From NCBI GenBank assembly GCA_903895845.1, contig CAITVK010000074.1, positions 1-64,000 on the forward strand: DNA of 64,000 bases, in the 5' to 3' direction. A model generated the notes under the pieces. It ran no database searches, was not told where the DNA came from, and saw only the letters and a list, made by a program, of their open reading frames with translations. The stretch's first letter is position 1, and every line of letters begins with the position of its first letter. Both the position numbers and the translations under genes were made by a program. Origin of the DNA: an uncultured Chitinophagaceae bacterium (lineage in GTDB: Bacteria > Bacteroidota > Bacteroidia > Chitinophagales > Chitinophagaceae). This document shows, one piece after another, positions 45,401 to 53,704 of this stretch.

Positions 45401-48400
45401 CGAAAGTAGGTGTGTTCGTGCTTGACGTATAAGTCGTGCCATGCCAGGTGTAGCTGCCATTGGCCGAAACGGTTACCGTTGCAGTGGTGGGTTGGCTGAT
45501 CGTCAAATGCAACGTTGTCAGGCTATCGCAACCAGCCGCATTGAGGCTGTCGAAGGTTGGAGTGTTGGTGCTTGAAGTATAGGTAGTGCCATGCCATGTA
45601 TAACTGCCGCAAGCCGATATTGTGAAGGTGGCAGTAGTTGGTTGGTTGATTGTCAGGTACAAGGTGGTCAGGCTATCGCAACCAGCCGCATTCAGGCTGT
45701 CGAAGGTTGGTGTGTTGGTGCTTGCCGTATAAGTTGTTCCATGCCATGTATAACTGCCGCAAGCCGATGTTGTGAAGGTGGCAGTAGTTGGTTGCTTGAT
45801 TGTCAGATGCAACGTTGTCAGGCTATCGCAACCAGCCGCATTGAGGCTGTCGAAGGTTGGAGTGTTGGTGCTTGAAGTATAGGTAGTGCCATGCCATGTA
45901 TAACTGCCGCAAGCGGATACAGTCTCAATGCCTGTAGTAGGACTGTTGACCGTCAACAATGCGCCAGTACTGACCGCCGGGGGATTGCAGTTACTGGCAA
46001 CCAACTGATACAGGTATCCGTTCATGGCAGCAGTGGCGCCCGTGATGGATAGGGTGGCAGTCTGTGTGCCGCTATAGACGCCCCCATCAAAAATATATTG
46101 GTAGGTATTGCCACCGTCGGTACTCAACTTCCAGTTGTACGACAAGAAGCCCCCTGTGGCAGTGCCACTGAAGCTGGTGTTGCCGCCGACGCAAATACTG
46201 CTATTGACAGGGTTGGAAGCAATGGCCGGCAATGATGTCACGGTTACGGTACGCACAAAGCTGTTGGCAGAACCACAGGTACCCGTTACGGCACATTTGT
46301 ATTTATAGCCTGTATAGCTTGCAGGCACGTTAGACAAAGTCAGGGAACTGGTTGCGGAGCCCGTGTATATATCTGCATCGGTCAATGCAGTGTAATTAGA
46401 ACCACCATCGGTGCTCACGCTCCATTGGTAGCCCAAGCTAGCCCCTGCCGCCACCAAACCAAGCGTGGTGCTTGTATTGGCACATATTGTAGGCGACACT
46501 GGTTGTGTGGTGATGGCCGTAGTTGGGTTTATGGTTACATTAAAGGTTAGATAAGCCACACCTGTGCCATCGCTTACCTGCATCACAAACTGGTCTGTGC
46601 CGCTGTAGCCAGCAGTTGGCGTGTAACCATTTGCAGGAGATGGAGGTATCGTTGCAGTGATGTTGCCACCTGCACCGCTTGGCTTGCTGTAAGGAAACCC
46701 TGCTACCGTTCCATGTGCAGGTGCAGTAGCAACCGACCAGGTCTCTGTTTGTCCTGCATCCAGATCGTTGATGTTTAGCGAAGATTTAAAACTCTTGATA
46801 CCGGCATCCTGGCACATAGTCAGCAAAACAGGGCCAACAGTCCTGAAAGTTGGTGCAGAGTTGATGACCGTTACCCCAAAGGAAGCCCCTGCAGATGAAC
46901 AGCCCGTCAAAGAATTGGCAACCGTCAACGTACCCGTATAGGTGCCCACAAGCGCAGTAGCCGGTGGGGCAGACAACGCAATGGGGGAAGCTGGCAAAGT
47001 GGTGGCACTTACATCGGTAAAGTTTGCTGCACTAGCGGCTGCATCCCATGCGACACTGTACTGATCGGGACTGTTGGTGGTGGCGGAATAAGTGAGGTTA
47101 TAACTTGCCGTGCCATAAGTGCCCGTAGGGTTGCTGCCCAAGGTAATGGTTGGAAGCCCATTCACCGTAACATTCACCGTTTGGGTTGCCGTGGCAGTGC
47201 CATCGCTTACTTGTATCACAAATTGATCGCTACCACTGTAACCATTGGTTGGTGTGTAAGTAAGTCCCGTTGGGGAGATAGCGGTACTTCCAGAACCTGC
47301 AGTCGCATTGAAACCACCCAATACACCGTGTGTAGGGTTTGTTGTTACACTCCATGTCTCTGTTTGGCTATTATCTTTGTCACTTACTGTCAATAATGTA
47401 TTGATGCTTGTTGCTGCCGCATTCTGGCAAACAGTAAGCGTTGTACCGCCTGTGAAGGTAGGGGCTGTGTTTATTGCTGGCAAAGTAAGTTTGCGTATTA
47501 CGTTATTGTTTTGATCAGCAATGTATAGATTGTTATTATATATTGATATGAAAGCTGGGTTATTCAGCGCTATACTTGTGCCAACGCCGCTAAGTCCGTT
47601 AAAACCAAGTGTCCCAGTACCTGCAATAGTGGTAACATTGCCCTTTGTGTCTACTTTACTAATTTCACCAGTATTCCATTCGGAAATGTACATATTGCCA
47701 ACTGCATCAAACACGATGCCCTGTGGTCCATTCAATCCTGTTACTACCGTTGTGATGATACCTTTAGTAGATACTTTCCTTATTACATTATTGCCCCAAT
47801 CAGCAATATACAAATTGCCATTGCCATCAAATACCATTCCTTCCGCATAATTTAATTCTGCAGAAGTTGCTGCTCCGTTGTCACCGCTGTACCCCTCATT
47901 GCCATTACCCGCTACCGTTGTTATGATACCATTTGTATTAACTTTTCTGATTGCACCATTACCAGAATCACCAATATAAATGTTTCCAAATGCATCAAAT
48001 ATTATTGATGCTGGATTATTCAATTCTGCATTTTTTGCTTGTCCTCCATCACCGCTGTATCCACCTTGATTGTCATAACCTGCATTAAATCCATTACCAG
48101 CAACTGTTGTAATGATACCAGTACTGGTAGTCACTTTTCGGATAACCTGATTGTAATAATCAGCTATATACATATTGCCAGCAGCATCAAACTCTACATC
48201 GACAGGGTTATCAAGTTCGGCATTTATGGCTTGCCCTCCATCTCCACTGTAACCATTAACGCCATTACCAACAACAGTTGTAATAACCCCATTAGTGCTT
48301 ACTTTACGGATAACATTGTTGTTGGCATCAGCAAAGTAAAAATTACCAGAGGCATCAAAAGTTACACCTGTAGGAAAACTTAGTCTAGCAGCAGTTGCCT

Positions 48401-48554
48401 GTTGACCATCTCCTGAATAACCACCATCGCCAGTGCCGGCCTTGTAGCCTGTACCCGCAACAGTTGTGATGTTTTGTGCACTTACTTTAACTGCACCAAG
48501 TATAAGCAAGCAAATAAATAGGATGCAGGCAAGAGATTGTTTAATTGTATTCAT
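42414..48554 (-). CDS. giant T9SS cargo protein with NHL and YVTN propellers (cassette 2)
   Basis: 2046 residues. Signal peptide ending AVKVSA. About 25-360: NHL propeller repeats (GGYSGDGQQATAARLSFPTGVTFDASGN..., NVIRKVSTNG). Then cadherin/Ig-like domains at 362-670 (DKDNSQTETWSV; DLDAGQTETWSV), two Ig-like domains at about 675-868, four 50-residue repeats ACGSYTWHGTTYTSSTNTPT...GCDSLTTL at 875-1070, IPT/TIG near 1075, seven YVTN blades at about 1160-1480, and the C-terminal region and T9SS type A sorting domain (VYPNPAKSSVVI ... NIGMVKE) shared with cassette 1. Likely cell-surface or secreted adhesin. The plus-strand ORFs over it are shadows of the repeats. Confidence 0.85.
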   Translation of the reverse strand: MNTIKQSLACILFICLLILGAVKVSAQNITTVAGTGYKAGTGDGGYSGDGQQATAARLSFPTGVTFDASGNFYFADANNNVIRKVSTNGVITTVVGNGVNGYSGDGGQAINAELDNPVDVEFDAAGNMYIADYYNQVIRKVTTSTGIITTVAGNGFNAGYDNQGGYSGDGGQAKNAELNNPASIIFDAFGNIYIGDSGNGAIRKVNTNGIITTVAGNGNEGYSGDNGAATSAELNYAEGMVFDGNGNLYIADWGNNVIRKVSTKGIITTVVTGLNGPQGIVFDAVGNMYISEWNTGEISKVDTKGNVTTIAGTGTLGFNGLSGVGTSIALNNPAFISIYNNNLYIADQNNNVIRKLTLPAINTAPTFTGGTTLTVCQNAAATSINTLLTVSDKDNSQTETWSVTTNPTHGVLGGFNATAGSGSTAISPTGLTYTPTNGYSGSDQFVIQVSDGTATATQTVNVTVNGLPTITLGSNPTGTYGTASYNLTYSATTNSPDQYSVAWDAAASAANFTDVSATTLPASPIALSAPPATALVGTYTGTLTVANSLTGCSSAGASFGVTVINSAPTFRTVGPVLLTMCQDAGIKSFKSSLNINDLDAGQTETWSVATAPAHGTVAGFPYSKPSGAGGNITATIPPSPANGYTPTAGYSGTDQFVMQVSDGTGVAYLTFNVTINPTTAITTQPVSPTICANTSTTLGLVAAGASLGYQWSVSTDGGSNYTALTDADIYTGSATSSLTLSNVPASYTGYKYKCAVTGTCGSANSFVRTVTVTSLPAIASNPVNSSICVGGNTSFSGTATGGFLSYNWKLSTDGGNTYQYIFDGGVYSGTQTATLSITGATAAMNGYLYQLVASNCNPPAVSTGALLTVNSPTTGIETVSACGSYTWHGTTYTSSTNTPTFDSLNAAGCDSLTTLHLTIKQPTTATFTTSACGSYTWHGTTYTASTNTPTFDSLNAAGCDSLTTLYLTINQPTTATFTISACGSYTWHGTTYTSSTNTPTFDSLNAAGCDSLTTLHLTISQPTTATVTVSANGSYTWHGTTYTSSTNTPTFDTINAAGCDSLTALHLTIVNAPAPTITSFTPTSTCPGTTATVTVFGSNFTGTTAVTIGGTPASYFTVDSASTLKVVVPANATGNLVVTTAGGSVTSAGTFSNTSVVTANAYVANSANGTVSVINTATNTVTKTLTVGANPYAVTLTPNGAFAYITNGNSGSVSIINTSSNTVTGTIGVGTNPYGIATSPDGTKVYVTNNGSNTVSVINTATNTVTATVAVGANPYGVVVSPDASRAYVVNGTSNTVSVINTATNTVIATVAVGTHPRRINITPDGTRLYVSNNVSNTVSVINTADNTVVATVAVGISPLSIAVSLDGSKVYVASSSTASVGVINTATNTVVSTIGVGNTPFGVSLSPDGTKLFVVNSGSNTVSIISTATNTVTATVPVGSSPISVGNFVANVLSPCAAANVWTGAVSTDWFNAGNWTIGVPTAITDGIIPATAANQPVIGSGTAVVDNIIVESGAVITNNATFAVYGNFADTGRLVSGAGSHVTLLGGSGVVSGLDTFVDLEIKGGYSVGATTNDHVSVEGRLILTSGTLSTSNKLTIISNASGTGLIEEDGGTLSGKAYIQHYAGGNFGYHQFSSPVSDGTVNSWSNAFPIFGPDGAPGWSTNWGSLQYYDEVDNTYSLLDSGYYNYTALSNALTPGQGYTAWLNSLPTLNTFGTPNSGTIGFPVTHSAGTNAPKGWNLVGNPYPSPISWTALKALNPGLFGDASCYLWHSSGTNTNGIWATFDGTVGVNGAGDIINSSLGFFVYVNNSGTLNFDNTVRNYSYTNPEIFGTKSTAASSLKISIKDEAARTTDEAVAYTSNQAGFSRKMAQPATATNATIAFDVNGTKAAINTLTAIDSKTELPITVLTPKAGTYTLSLNAKNINLPVYLKDAVTGTYTDLSASTTITTTASETAGRYSLVFKQPTVDRLPLTVYPNPAKSSVVINGSHIVSIQIVDNLGRVVKTVSLKDATNPTLSLGNLPAGAYHLRVQTTDGKINNIGMVKE
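42631..42658. repeat. ACGGTAAGCGGTC heptamer run in frame in giant gene 2
   Basis: AACGGTA AGCGGTC AACGGTT on the plus strand, encoding QPTVDRLPLT just before YPNPA. The 13-mer ACGGTAAGCGGTC is shared exactly with the purM insertion. Cassette 1 has a different heptamer at the same site. Confidence 0.75.
45340..45935. repeat. four 150-bp tandem repeats inside giant gene 2
   Basis: ATGCCATGTA-type landmarks occur at 45441, 45591, 45741 and 45891, exactly 150 bp apart. Each encodes a 50-residue Cys-containing module. The middle copies are almost identical in DNA, so they are recent or homogenised. The surrounding 43.8-46.5 kb is visibly richer in G and C than cassette 1. Confidence 0.85.
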
Positions 48555-48736
48555 TATTATTTTTTTAGGTAAAGCTGCTTGTTAAAGCGATTAGTTTGAG
48601 AATGCAATTAAATACTTTTTAACTATACAGCAAACTTTTATTGTTTAATATATTTTATTTGATGAAGAAATAATATAGAATAGATAATTAATTGCGATTA
48701 GATGCTTGTCTGAGCCTTGATGCACCGGATTTAATA

Positions 48737-48821
48737 AAGGAAGACTTCGCTGGTAGCGAAACCTTCCTTAGTGTACAGCTGCCCCGATTAGATTTGACAA
48801 CGTCCCTAAAGTTGTCAAACC
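48737..48821. repeat. two stacked hairpin repeats in the giant gene 2 upstream region
   Basis: First: AAGGAAGACTTCGCT (48737-48751) with AGCGAAACCTTCCTT (48755-48769), 13 of 15 paired, 3-nt loop. Second: TTTGACAAC (48793-48801) with GTTGTCAAA (48811-48819), perfect. Neither has the look of a terminator; the style resembles dispersed palindromes. Rest of the 48555-48940 gap holds no gene I can support. Confidence 0.6.
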
Positions 48822-48940
48822 TTTGTATCATTACGAATAAATACCCTACAATCCCACAAAAAACCACCAAACCCTCTTTTTTACGCCGTTATTCTAGCAT
48901 TCAACGTCATTATTCTCGTGTCATAGATGATTACTCCAGC

Positions 48941-49380
48941 ATGGATCAGCACATCCTCCGCTATGGGTCAGAGCATCCTCGACTATGGGTCAGAGCATCC
49001 TCCGCTATGGGTCGGAGCATCCTCGGCTATGGGTCAGAGCATCCTCGGCTATGGGTCAGAGCATCCTCGACTATGGGTCGGAGCATCCTCGACTATGGGT
49101 CGGAGCATCCTCGGCTATGGGTCGGAGCATCCTCGACTATGGGTCAGCACATGGTTCTCTATGGGTCAGTGCATGGTTCTCTATGGGTCAGCACATAGTT
49201 CTCTATGGGTCAGCACATGGTTCTCTATGGGTCAGCACATAGTTCTCTATGGGTCAGCACATAGTTCTCTATGGGTCAGCACATAGTTCTCTATGGATCA
49301 ACACATAGTTCTCTATGGGTCAGCACATAGTTCTCTATGGGTCAGCACATAGTTCTCTATGGGTCAGCGCATGTTTCCAA
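48941..49380. repeat. 22-bp tandem array 4, nineteen units plus a degenerate last one
   Basis: Unit ATGGGTCAGAGCATCCTCGACT. Start-to-start distance is exactly 22 bp from 48941 to 49359. The first nine units end in CATCCTCGRCT, the next ten in CACATAGTTCTCT, so it is a two-block array sharing ATGGGTCAG. ATG...CAT forms a small inverted repeat in each unit. A 22-bp period is not a multiple of three, which excludes a repeated-peptide function. Divergent gap between giant gene 2 and the thioredoxin-like gene. Confidence 0.95.
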
Positions 49381-49536
49381 GAGTGTAAAGTAGTTTGTGT
49401 AAACTGGGTATCCTCCGTGAGCAATTGGTATTGTCTGGCAACACTTTTAACTTTTTGATATATATTTTTAATTTCCTAACGAAAATCGAACTACACGCTA
49501 AAGACTTACTTTTACGGCCAATTATCTCAAACAACA

Positions 49537-51021
49537 ATGAAGTATATCGTTAGCATCATTTTATTATTTACCATTTTCACGCTCTCCTTCGCTCAAGTAA
49601 ACAAACCTAAGTCGGTTGCAGCTTCAAAAAATGGTGGTGAAACTAGCCCCACCAGTATCAGTCTTACATTGAAGCCTTACACAAAAACGTGGGTGTACAT
49701 TGGTAGTTACTATGGAAAAGGAAAAACTTTGGTGGATTCTGTGTTTCTGGATGATGAAAGCAAGGGTGTTTTTAAGCCTGCAAAAAAGTACACACAAGGT
49801 ATTTACTTTGTGGTGTCGCCTAAGTTTGCCATCCTGTTTGAGTTTTTGATGGACGAAAAACAACATTTCTCTATTTCGGCAGATACCGCCAAAAGGGAAG
49901 ACCCTATCATAAAGGGGTCTTTTGAAAATGATATATTCAAAACTTATTCTGAATACTCTATTAAGCAAGGGAAATTATTATCTGATTTAAGTGATAAATT
50001 CAAACAATCTACTTCCAAAGCAGATTCGTCGAAGCTGCGCAATGAAATTATAAAAGAGAACAAAGCATTGCAACAATACAGGGATAGCCTTACCAAGAAA
50101 TACCCTAGCTCGTTGTTGAGTACACTGTTGAATGCCATGAAACAACCCGAATATCCGGCGATACCTGTTGTAAATGGCAAGGCTGACTCGCTATATCCGT
50201 ATCACTACGTGAAAGATCATTTTTGGGATGATGTAGAGTTTAACGATGACAGGTTGTTGCGTACGCCTTTCTTTGAACCAAAGTTGGATAACTACTTTAA
50301 GACCTTGGTATCTGCTGACCCTGACAGCATTTATAAGGAGATTAAATACATTATGTTGTATGCCCGTACCGGAAAAGAGATTTATCCTTATCTGTTGACT
50401 AAGTTCACCAATAAATACATTAACCCCGAAATAATGGGTCAGGATAAAGTGTTTGTGAAGATGTTCGAAGATTTTTATTCGAAAGGGGATACTACTTATT
50501 TGAATGCAGCTAGTAGAAAAACAATTGTTGAGAGAGCCTATAGCCTGATGGCTAATCAATTGGGTAATCCTGCACCGCCTTTGGATCTGACTGATACTTT
50601 GGGTAATACTGTTTCTTTGTATAAGCTGGGCGGTAAATTTACTTTTGTTGTATTCTGGGACCCTACCTGCGGACATTGCAAGGCAGAATTGCCTAGAATA
50701 GATTCTATGTACAAGGCAAGATGGAAAGGACTGGGCGTAACATTATATAGTGTAAACGTGAGTTCGGACAAGAATACAACACAAGAACTAAAGAAGTTTA
50801 TACGGGAAAAGAACCTTGATGCAGGTTGGATTTATACTGCGCAAACCAAGGAAGCCCGTGATGATGAACAGAAAGCTGGGCTTCCGAACTATAGACAGCT
50901 ATATGATGTGTACAAAACACCAACAATGTATTTGTTGGATGAATCTAAACGCATTATTGCTAAGCAGTTGAGTCTGGAGCAATTTAATGACATCATCTCT
51001 GCGAAACTTAAATCTAAATAA
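49537..51021 (+). CDS. secreted thioredoxin-fold protein (TlpA/DUF4369-like)
   Basis: 494 residues. Signal peptide MKYIVSIILLFTIFTLSFAQ. A long N-terminal domain of beta-strand character (about 25-340) leads to a redoxin domain with GNPAPPLDLTDTLGN, FVVFWDPTCGHC (redox Cys378-Gly-His-Cys381) and YDVYKTPTMYLLDE with the cis-Pro. Family members in Bacteroidota act as periplasmic thiol-disulfide reductases or oxidoreductases. The N-terminal domain is of unknown function. The parvulin gene follows after 38 bp, so these folding-related genes are probably cotranscribed. Array 4 lies upstream. Confidence 0.82.
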   Translation: MKYIVSIILLFTIFTLSFAQVNKPKSVAASKNGGETSPTSISLTLKPYTKTWVYIGSYYGKGKTLVDSVFLDDESKGVFKPAKKYTQGIYFVVSPKFAILFEFLMDEKQHFSISADTAKREDPIIKGSFENDIFKTYSEYSIKQGKLLSDLSDKFKQSTSKADSSKLRNEIIKENKALQQYRDSLTKKYPSSLLSTLLNAMKQPEYPAIPVVNGKADSLYPYHYVKDHFWDDVEFNDDRLLRTPFFEPKLDNYFKTLVSADPDSIYKEIKYIMLYARTGKEIYPYLLTKFTNKYINPEIMGQDKVFVKMFEDFYSKGDTTYLNAASRKTIVERAYSLMANQLGNPAPPLDLTDTLGNTVSLYKLGGKFTFVVFWDPTCGHCKAELPRIDSMYKARWKGLGVTLYSVNVSSDKNTTQELKKFIREKNLDAGWIYTAQTKEARDDEQKAGLPNYRQLYDVYKTPTMYLLDESKRIIAKQLSLEQFNDIISAKLKSK

Positions 51022-51059
51022 GACTTTAAATTGTATATTTTTCAACTCCTGTTTTAGTT

Positions 51060-52976
51060 ATGAAGTATCAAATTACCCTCGTTAGCATGTTGCTGGTGGC
51101 TAATGCCTTGTTTAGCCAGACATTGTTTTCTTACGGTAGTAAGTCGGTCAGTAAGAAAGATTTTTTAACGGCTTTCAGTAAGAACCCTCCCACGAAAGAA
51201 GAAAGAAGGAAGGCTTTGGATGAATATTTAGGTTTGTATATCAACTACAAACTGAAGGTTCAGGCTGGTTATGACGAAGAGTTGGATAAGCAACCTTCAT
51301 TTGTTGAAGAGGGACGAAACTTCAGGAGACAGATTGCAGATAACATCATCAACGAAGAAGTAGGTATCAAGCGATTGACCGATGAAGCATTGGAACGTAG
51401 TGAGAAAGACATTCATGTGGCCCAGATATTTGTAGAAGTAAAGACTGCCGGCGATACTGCGAGTGCTTTTAAGCAAATAAACGCCGCTTACAAAGCATTG
51501 CAAGAAGGTAAACCATTTGGTGAGGTAGCAGCCAACTTCTCTACTGATGCTTCGGCAAAAAGAACAAAAGGCGACATAGGCTATATCACGGCTTTTACAT
51601 TGAGTTATGCCTTTGAAAATGAAATATATAGTCTGAAACCAGGCACTTACTCTAAGCCCTACAAAAGCAGCTTTGGGTATCACATCTTTAAGAATTTAGG
51701 CGAACGTCCTGCTTTTGGAAAGCGGAAGATTGCACAGCTTAGACTGGCTACACCTAAAGGATTTTCTAAGGATGAAAGAAACGAATATTCCATTCTTGCC
51801 GATAGTATCTATGACTTATTGCAAAAAGGAGAACCTTTTGAGAAAGCTGTACAGCAGTTTAGCAATGATTATAAAACTGCTGCAAATGGAGGTGTCGTGG
51901 GTGATGTAAGTGTTGGCGATTATGACGCTGATTTTGAAAAAGAAGTCTTTGCCTTAAAGAATGTGGGTGACATCAGTAAGCCTTTTGCTACTGCTTTTGG
52001 CTATCACATCATTAAATTGCTGGAGAAAAAGCCTGCACCTACATCTATCAATGATGCCAATGCATACGCAGAAATAAAGCAGACGGTAGAAAAAGAGGAG
52101 CGTCTGGCGACTTGTAAAAAGAATGCCTTGGAGAACAGGTGGTTGGTGGTTACTAAATATAAACCAGGAATTTATAACCAAGCTGCTTTTAAGGAATATA
52201 CCGACAGTAACATCATGCACCATATAACCAACGGCATCAAGGAAATATCAGATACTACTTTGTTGTTTTCGTTTGAGAAGAAGAAGATTTACGCAGCAGA
52301 TTGGGCCGTATATATTTCTGCCAAGTTAACTAAGATGTTGCCAGATTACAGTGCTAGTTTAAAAGAGTTTGTAAATACTTCTTGCACACAATATTATACC
52401 GACAACCTTGAATTATATAGTAAAGCAATGCAGGATCAGTGTAAAGAGTTTGATGAGGCGAATGTATTGTTTGCCGCAATGGATAAACATGTTTGGGGTA
52501 AATCGAGCTCGAGCCCTGAAGAGTTGAAAGCTTTTTATGAGAAGAATAAAGAGAAGTATCAATGGAGGGAAAGCTTGAGTGGTATCTTGGTGAATGCAAA
52601 AACAAAAGAGGCGGCGATAGAAATTGCTTCCAGAATTAAAGCTACTCCTCAAGACTGGCGCAGGATTGCTGATAGTTATGGTGCTAATGTGACCGTGGAC
52701 AGTAGCAGATATGAAGTTTCTCAATTGCCAGTGAAGCAACATATTGACAACAAAGAAGGCTTTGAAAGTGTACCTGAGAAAAATACAAATGATGATGGGT
52801 ATAGCTTTGTCTATATTGTAAAATCGTATCCACAAAAGGAACAACGCAGTTTTGAAGATGCAAAAGGTGCTGCAACCAATGACTATCAACAAAAGCTGGA
52901 AGAAGAGTGGTTGGCTACTTTGAAGAAGAAGTATCCTGTGAAAGTGAATGACGCTGTTTGGAAAACGATACAATAA
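51060..52976 (+). CDS. periplasmic peptidyl-prolyl isomerase (parvulin, SurA/PrsA-like)
   Basis: 638 residues. Signal peptide MKYQITLVSMLLVANALFSQ, an N-terminal chaperone-like helical part, then two parvulin domains: HVAQIFVEVKTAGDTAS ... FGEVAANFSTDASAKRTKGDIGYI ... GYHIFKNL (about 115-220) and KIAQLRLATPKG ... VQQFSNDYKTAANGGVVGDVSV ... GYHIIKLLEKKPAP (about 225-330). A long C-terminal helical part follows, ending in a PPIase-like NGILVNAKTKEAA. Assists outer-membrane protein folding. Ends before a terminator at 52996. Confidence 0.88.
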   Translation: MKYQITLVSMLLVANALFSQTLFSYGSKSVSKKDFLTAFSKNPPTKEERRKALDEYLGLYINYKLKVQAGYDEELDKQPSFVEEGRNFRRQIADNIINEEVGIKRLTDEALERSEKDIHVAQIFVEVKTAGDTASAFKQINAAYKALQEGKPFGEVAANFSTDASAKRTKGDIGYITAFTLSYAFENEIYSLKPGTYSKPYKSSFGYHIFKNLGERPAFGKRKIAQLRLATPKGFSKDERNEYSILADSIYDLLQKGEPFEKAVQQFSNDYKTAANGGVVGDVSVGDYDADFEKEVFALKNVGDISKPFATAFGYHIIKLLEKKPAPTSINDANAYAEIKQTVEKEERLATCKKNALENRWLVVTKYKPGIYNQAAFKEYTDSNIMHHITNGIKEISDTTLLFSFEKKKIYAADWAVYISAKLTKMLPDYSASLKEFVNTSCTQYYTDNLELYSKAMQDQCKEFDEANVLFAAMDKHVWGKSSSSPEELKAFYEKNKEKYQWRESLSGILVNAKTKEAAIEIASRIKATPQDWRRIADSYGANVTVDSSRYEVSQLPVKQHIDNKEGFESVPEKNTNDDGYSFVYIVKSYPQKEQRSFEDAKGAATNDYQQKLEEEWLATLKKKYPVKVNDAVWKTIQ

Positions 52977-52995
52977 ACATCTAATTAGTCATATA

Positions 52996-53030
52996 AAAAG
53001 CAGCTTACCGATATGGTAGCTGCTTTTTTT
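52996..53030 (+). terminator. rho-independent terminator after the parvulin gene
   Basis: AAAAGCAGCTTACC with GGTAGCTGCTTTT, one bulged base, followed by T7. 20 bp past the stop codon. Confidence 0.85.
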
Positions 53031-53052
53031 GTAGAGTGAAACAAGTAATAGT

Positions 53053-53631
53053 ATGCCCTTTCTCATTAATTCATATCAAACAAAATTAATAGAAGCCGGT
53101 TGTGACGAAGCTGGCAGGGGATGTTATGCAGGGCCTGTATTTGCTGCGGCAGTTATATTACCAACAGACTTTTACCACCCACTGCTGAATGATAGTAAGC
53201 AAGTGAAGGAAAAGGAAAGGGACTTATTGAGAAACTATATTGAAGAGAATGCTCTAAGCTTTGGTGTTGCGATGGTGGATAATGAGGAGATTGATCGCAT
53301 TAATATTCTGAAAGCATCTTTCAAGGCGATGCATCTGGCAATTGAGAAGCTAACTATTGTTCCCGAACTATTGTCAATTGATGGGAATCGGTTCACGAGC
53401 TATCCGTTTATTCCGCACAACTGCATCATCAAAGGGGATGGAAAGTATGCAAACATTGCAGCAGCGAGTATCCTTGCTAAAACTTATCGGGATGCGTATA
53501 TGAAGCAATTACATGAGCAATTTCCTATGTATAGCTGGAACCAAAACAAGGGCTATGGTACTTTAATCCATAGAAATGCCATAGAACAATACGGATTTAC
53601 ACCCTATCATCGGATGAGTTTTAAGATATAA
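53053..53631 (+). CDS. rnhB: ribonuclease HII
   Basis: 192 residues. Removes ribonucleotides and RNA of RNA-DNA hybrids. Motif GCDEAGRG (Asp18, Glu19), DSKQVKEKERD, LSIDGNRF (Asp110), KGDGKYANIAAASILAKTYRD (Asp129) and a final YHRMSFKI. All four acidic metal ligands are present. Begins 22 bp after the parvulin terminator, so it has its own promoter, not located by eye. Confidence 0.95.
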   Translation: MPFLINSYQTKLIEAGCDEAGRGCYAGPVFAAAVILPTDFYHPLLNDSKQVKEKERDLLRNYIEENALSFGVAMVDNEEIDRINILKASFKAMHLAIEKLTIVPELLSIDGNRFTSYPFIPHNCIIKGDGKYANIAAASILAKTYRDAYMKQLHEQFPMYSWNQNKGYGTLIHRNAIEQYGFTPYHRMSFKI

Positions 53632-53633
53632 TA

Positions 53634-53701
53634 GTAATACGTTTTAAGTTATACGTTGGACGTCCTACCTAACGTACAACGAATAACTTAAAACGTACAA
53701 C
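53634..53701. repeat. heptamer-based inverted repeat between rnhB and GH63
   Basis: Left arm 53634-53663 (ACGTTTT AAGTTAT ACGTTGG) and right arm 53672-53701 (AACGTAC AACGAAT AACTTAA AACGTAC) pair with few mismatches, e.g. ACGTTTTAAGTTAT with ATAACTTAAAACGT. Convergent gap, could act as a terminator for both sides. Confidence 0.8.
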
Positions 53702-53704
53702 TCC

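Noticed and set aside
48692-49286. Three overlapping plus-strand ORFs over array 4
   Set aside because: All three frames are open in the same 22-bp repeat; a real repeated peptide would need a period divisible by three.
11221-49380. CRISPR interpretation of the tandem arrays
   Set aside because: Units are directly adjacent with no unique spacers, and no cas gene is present in the window.
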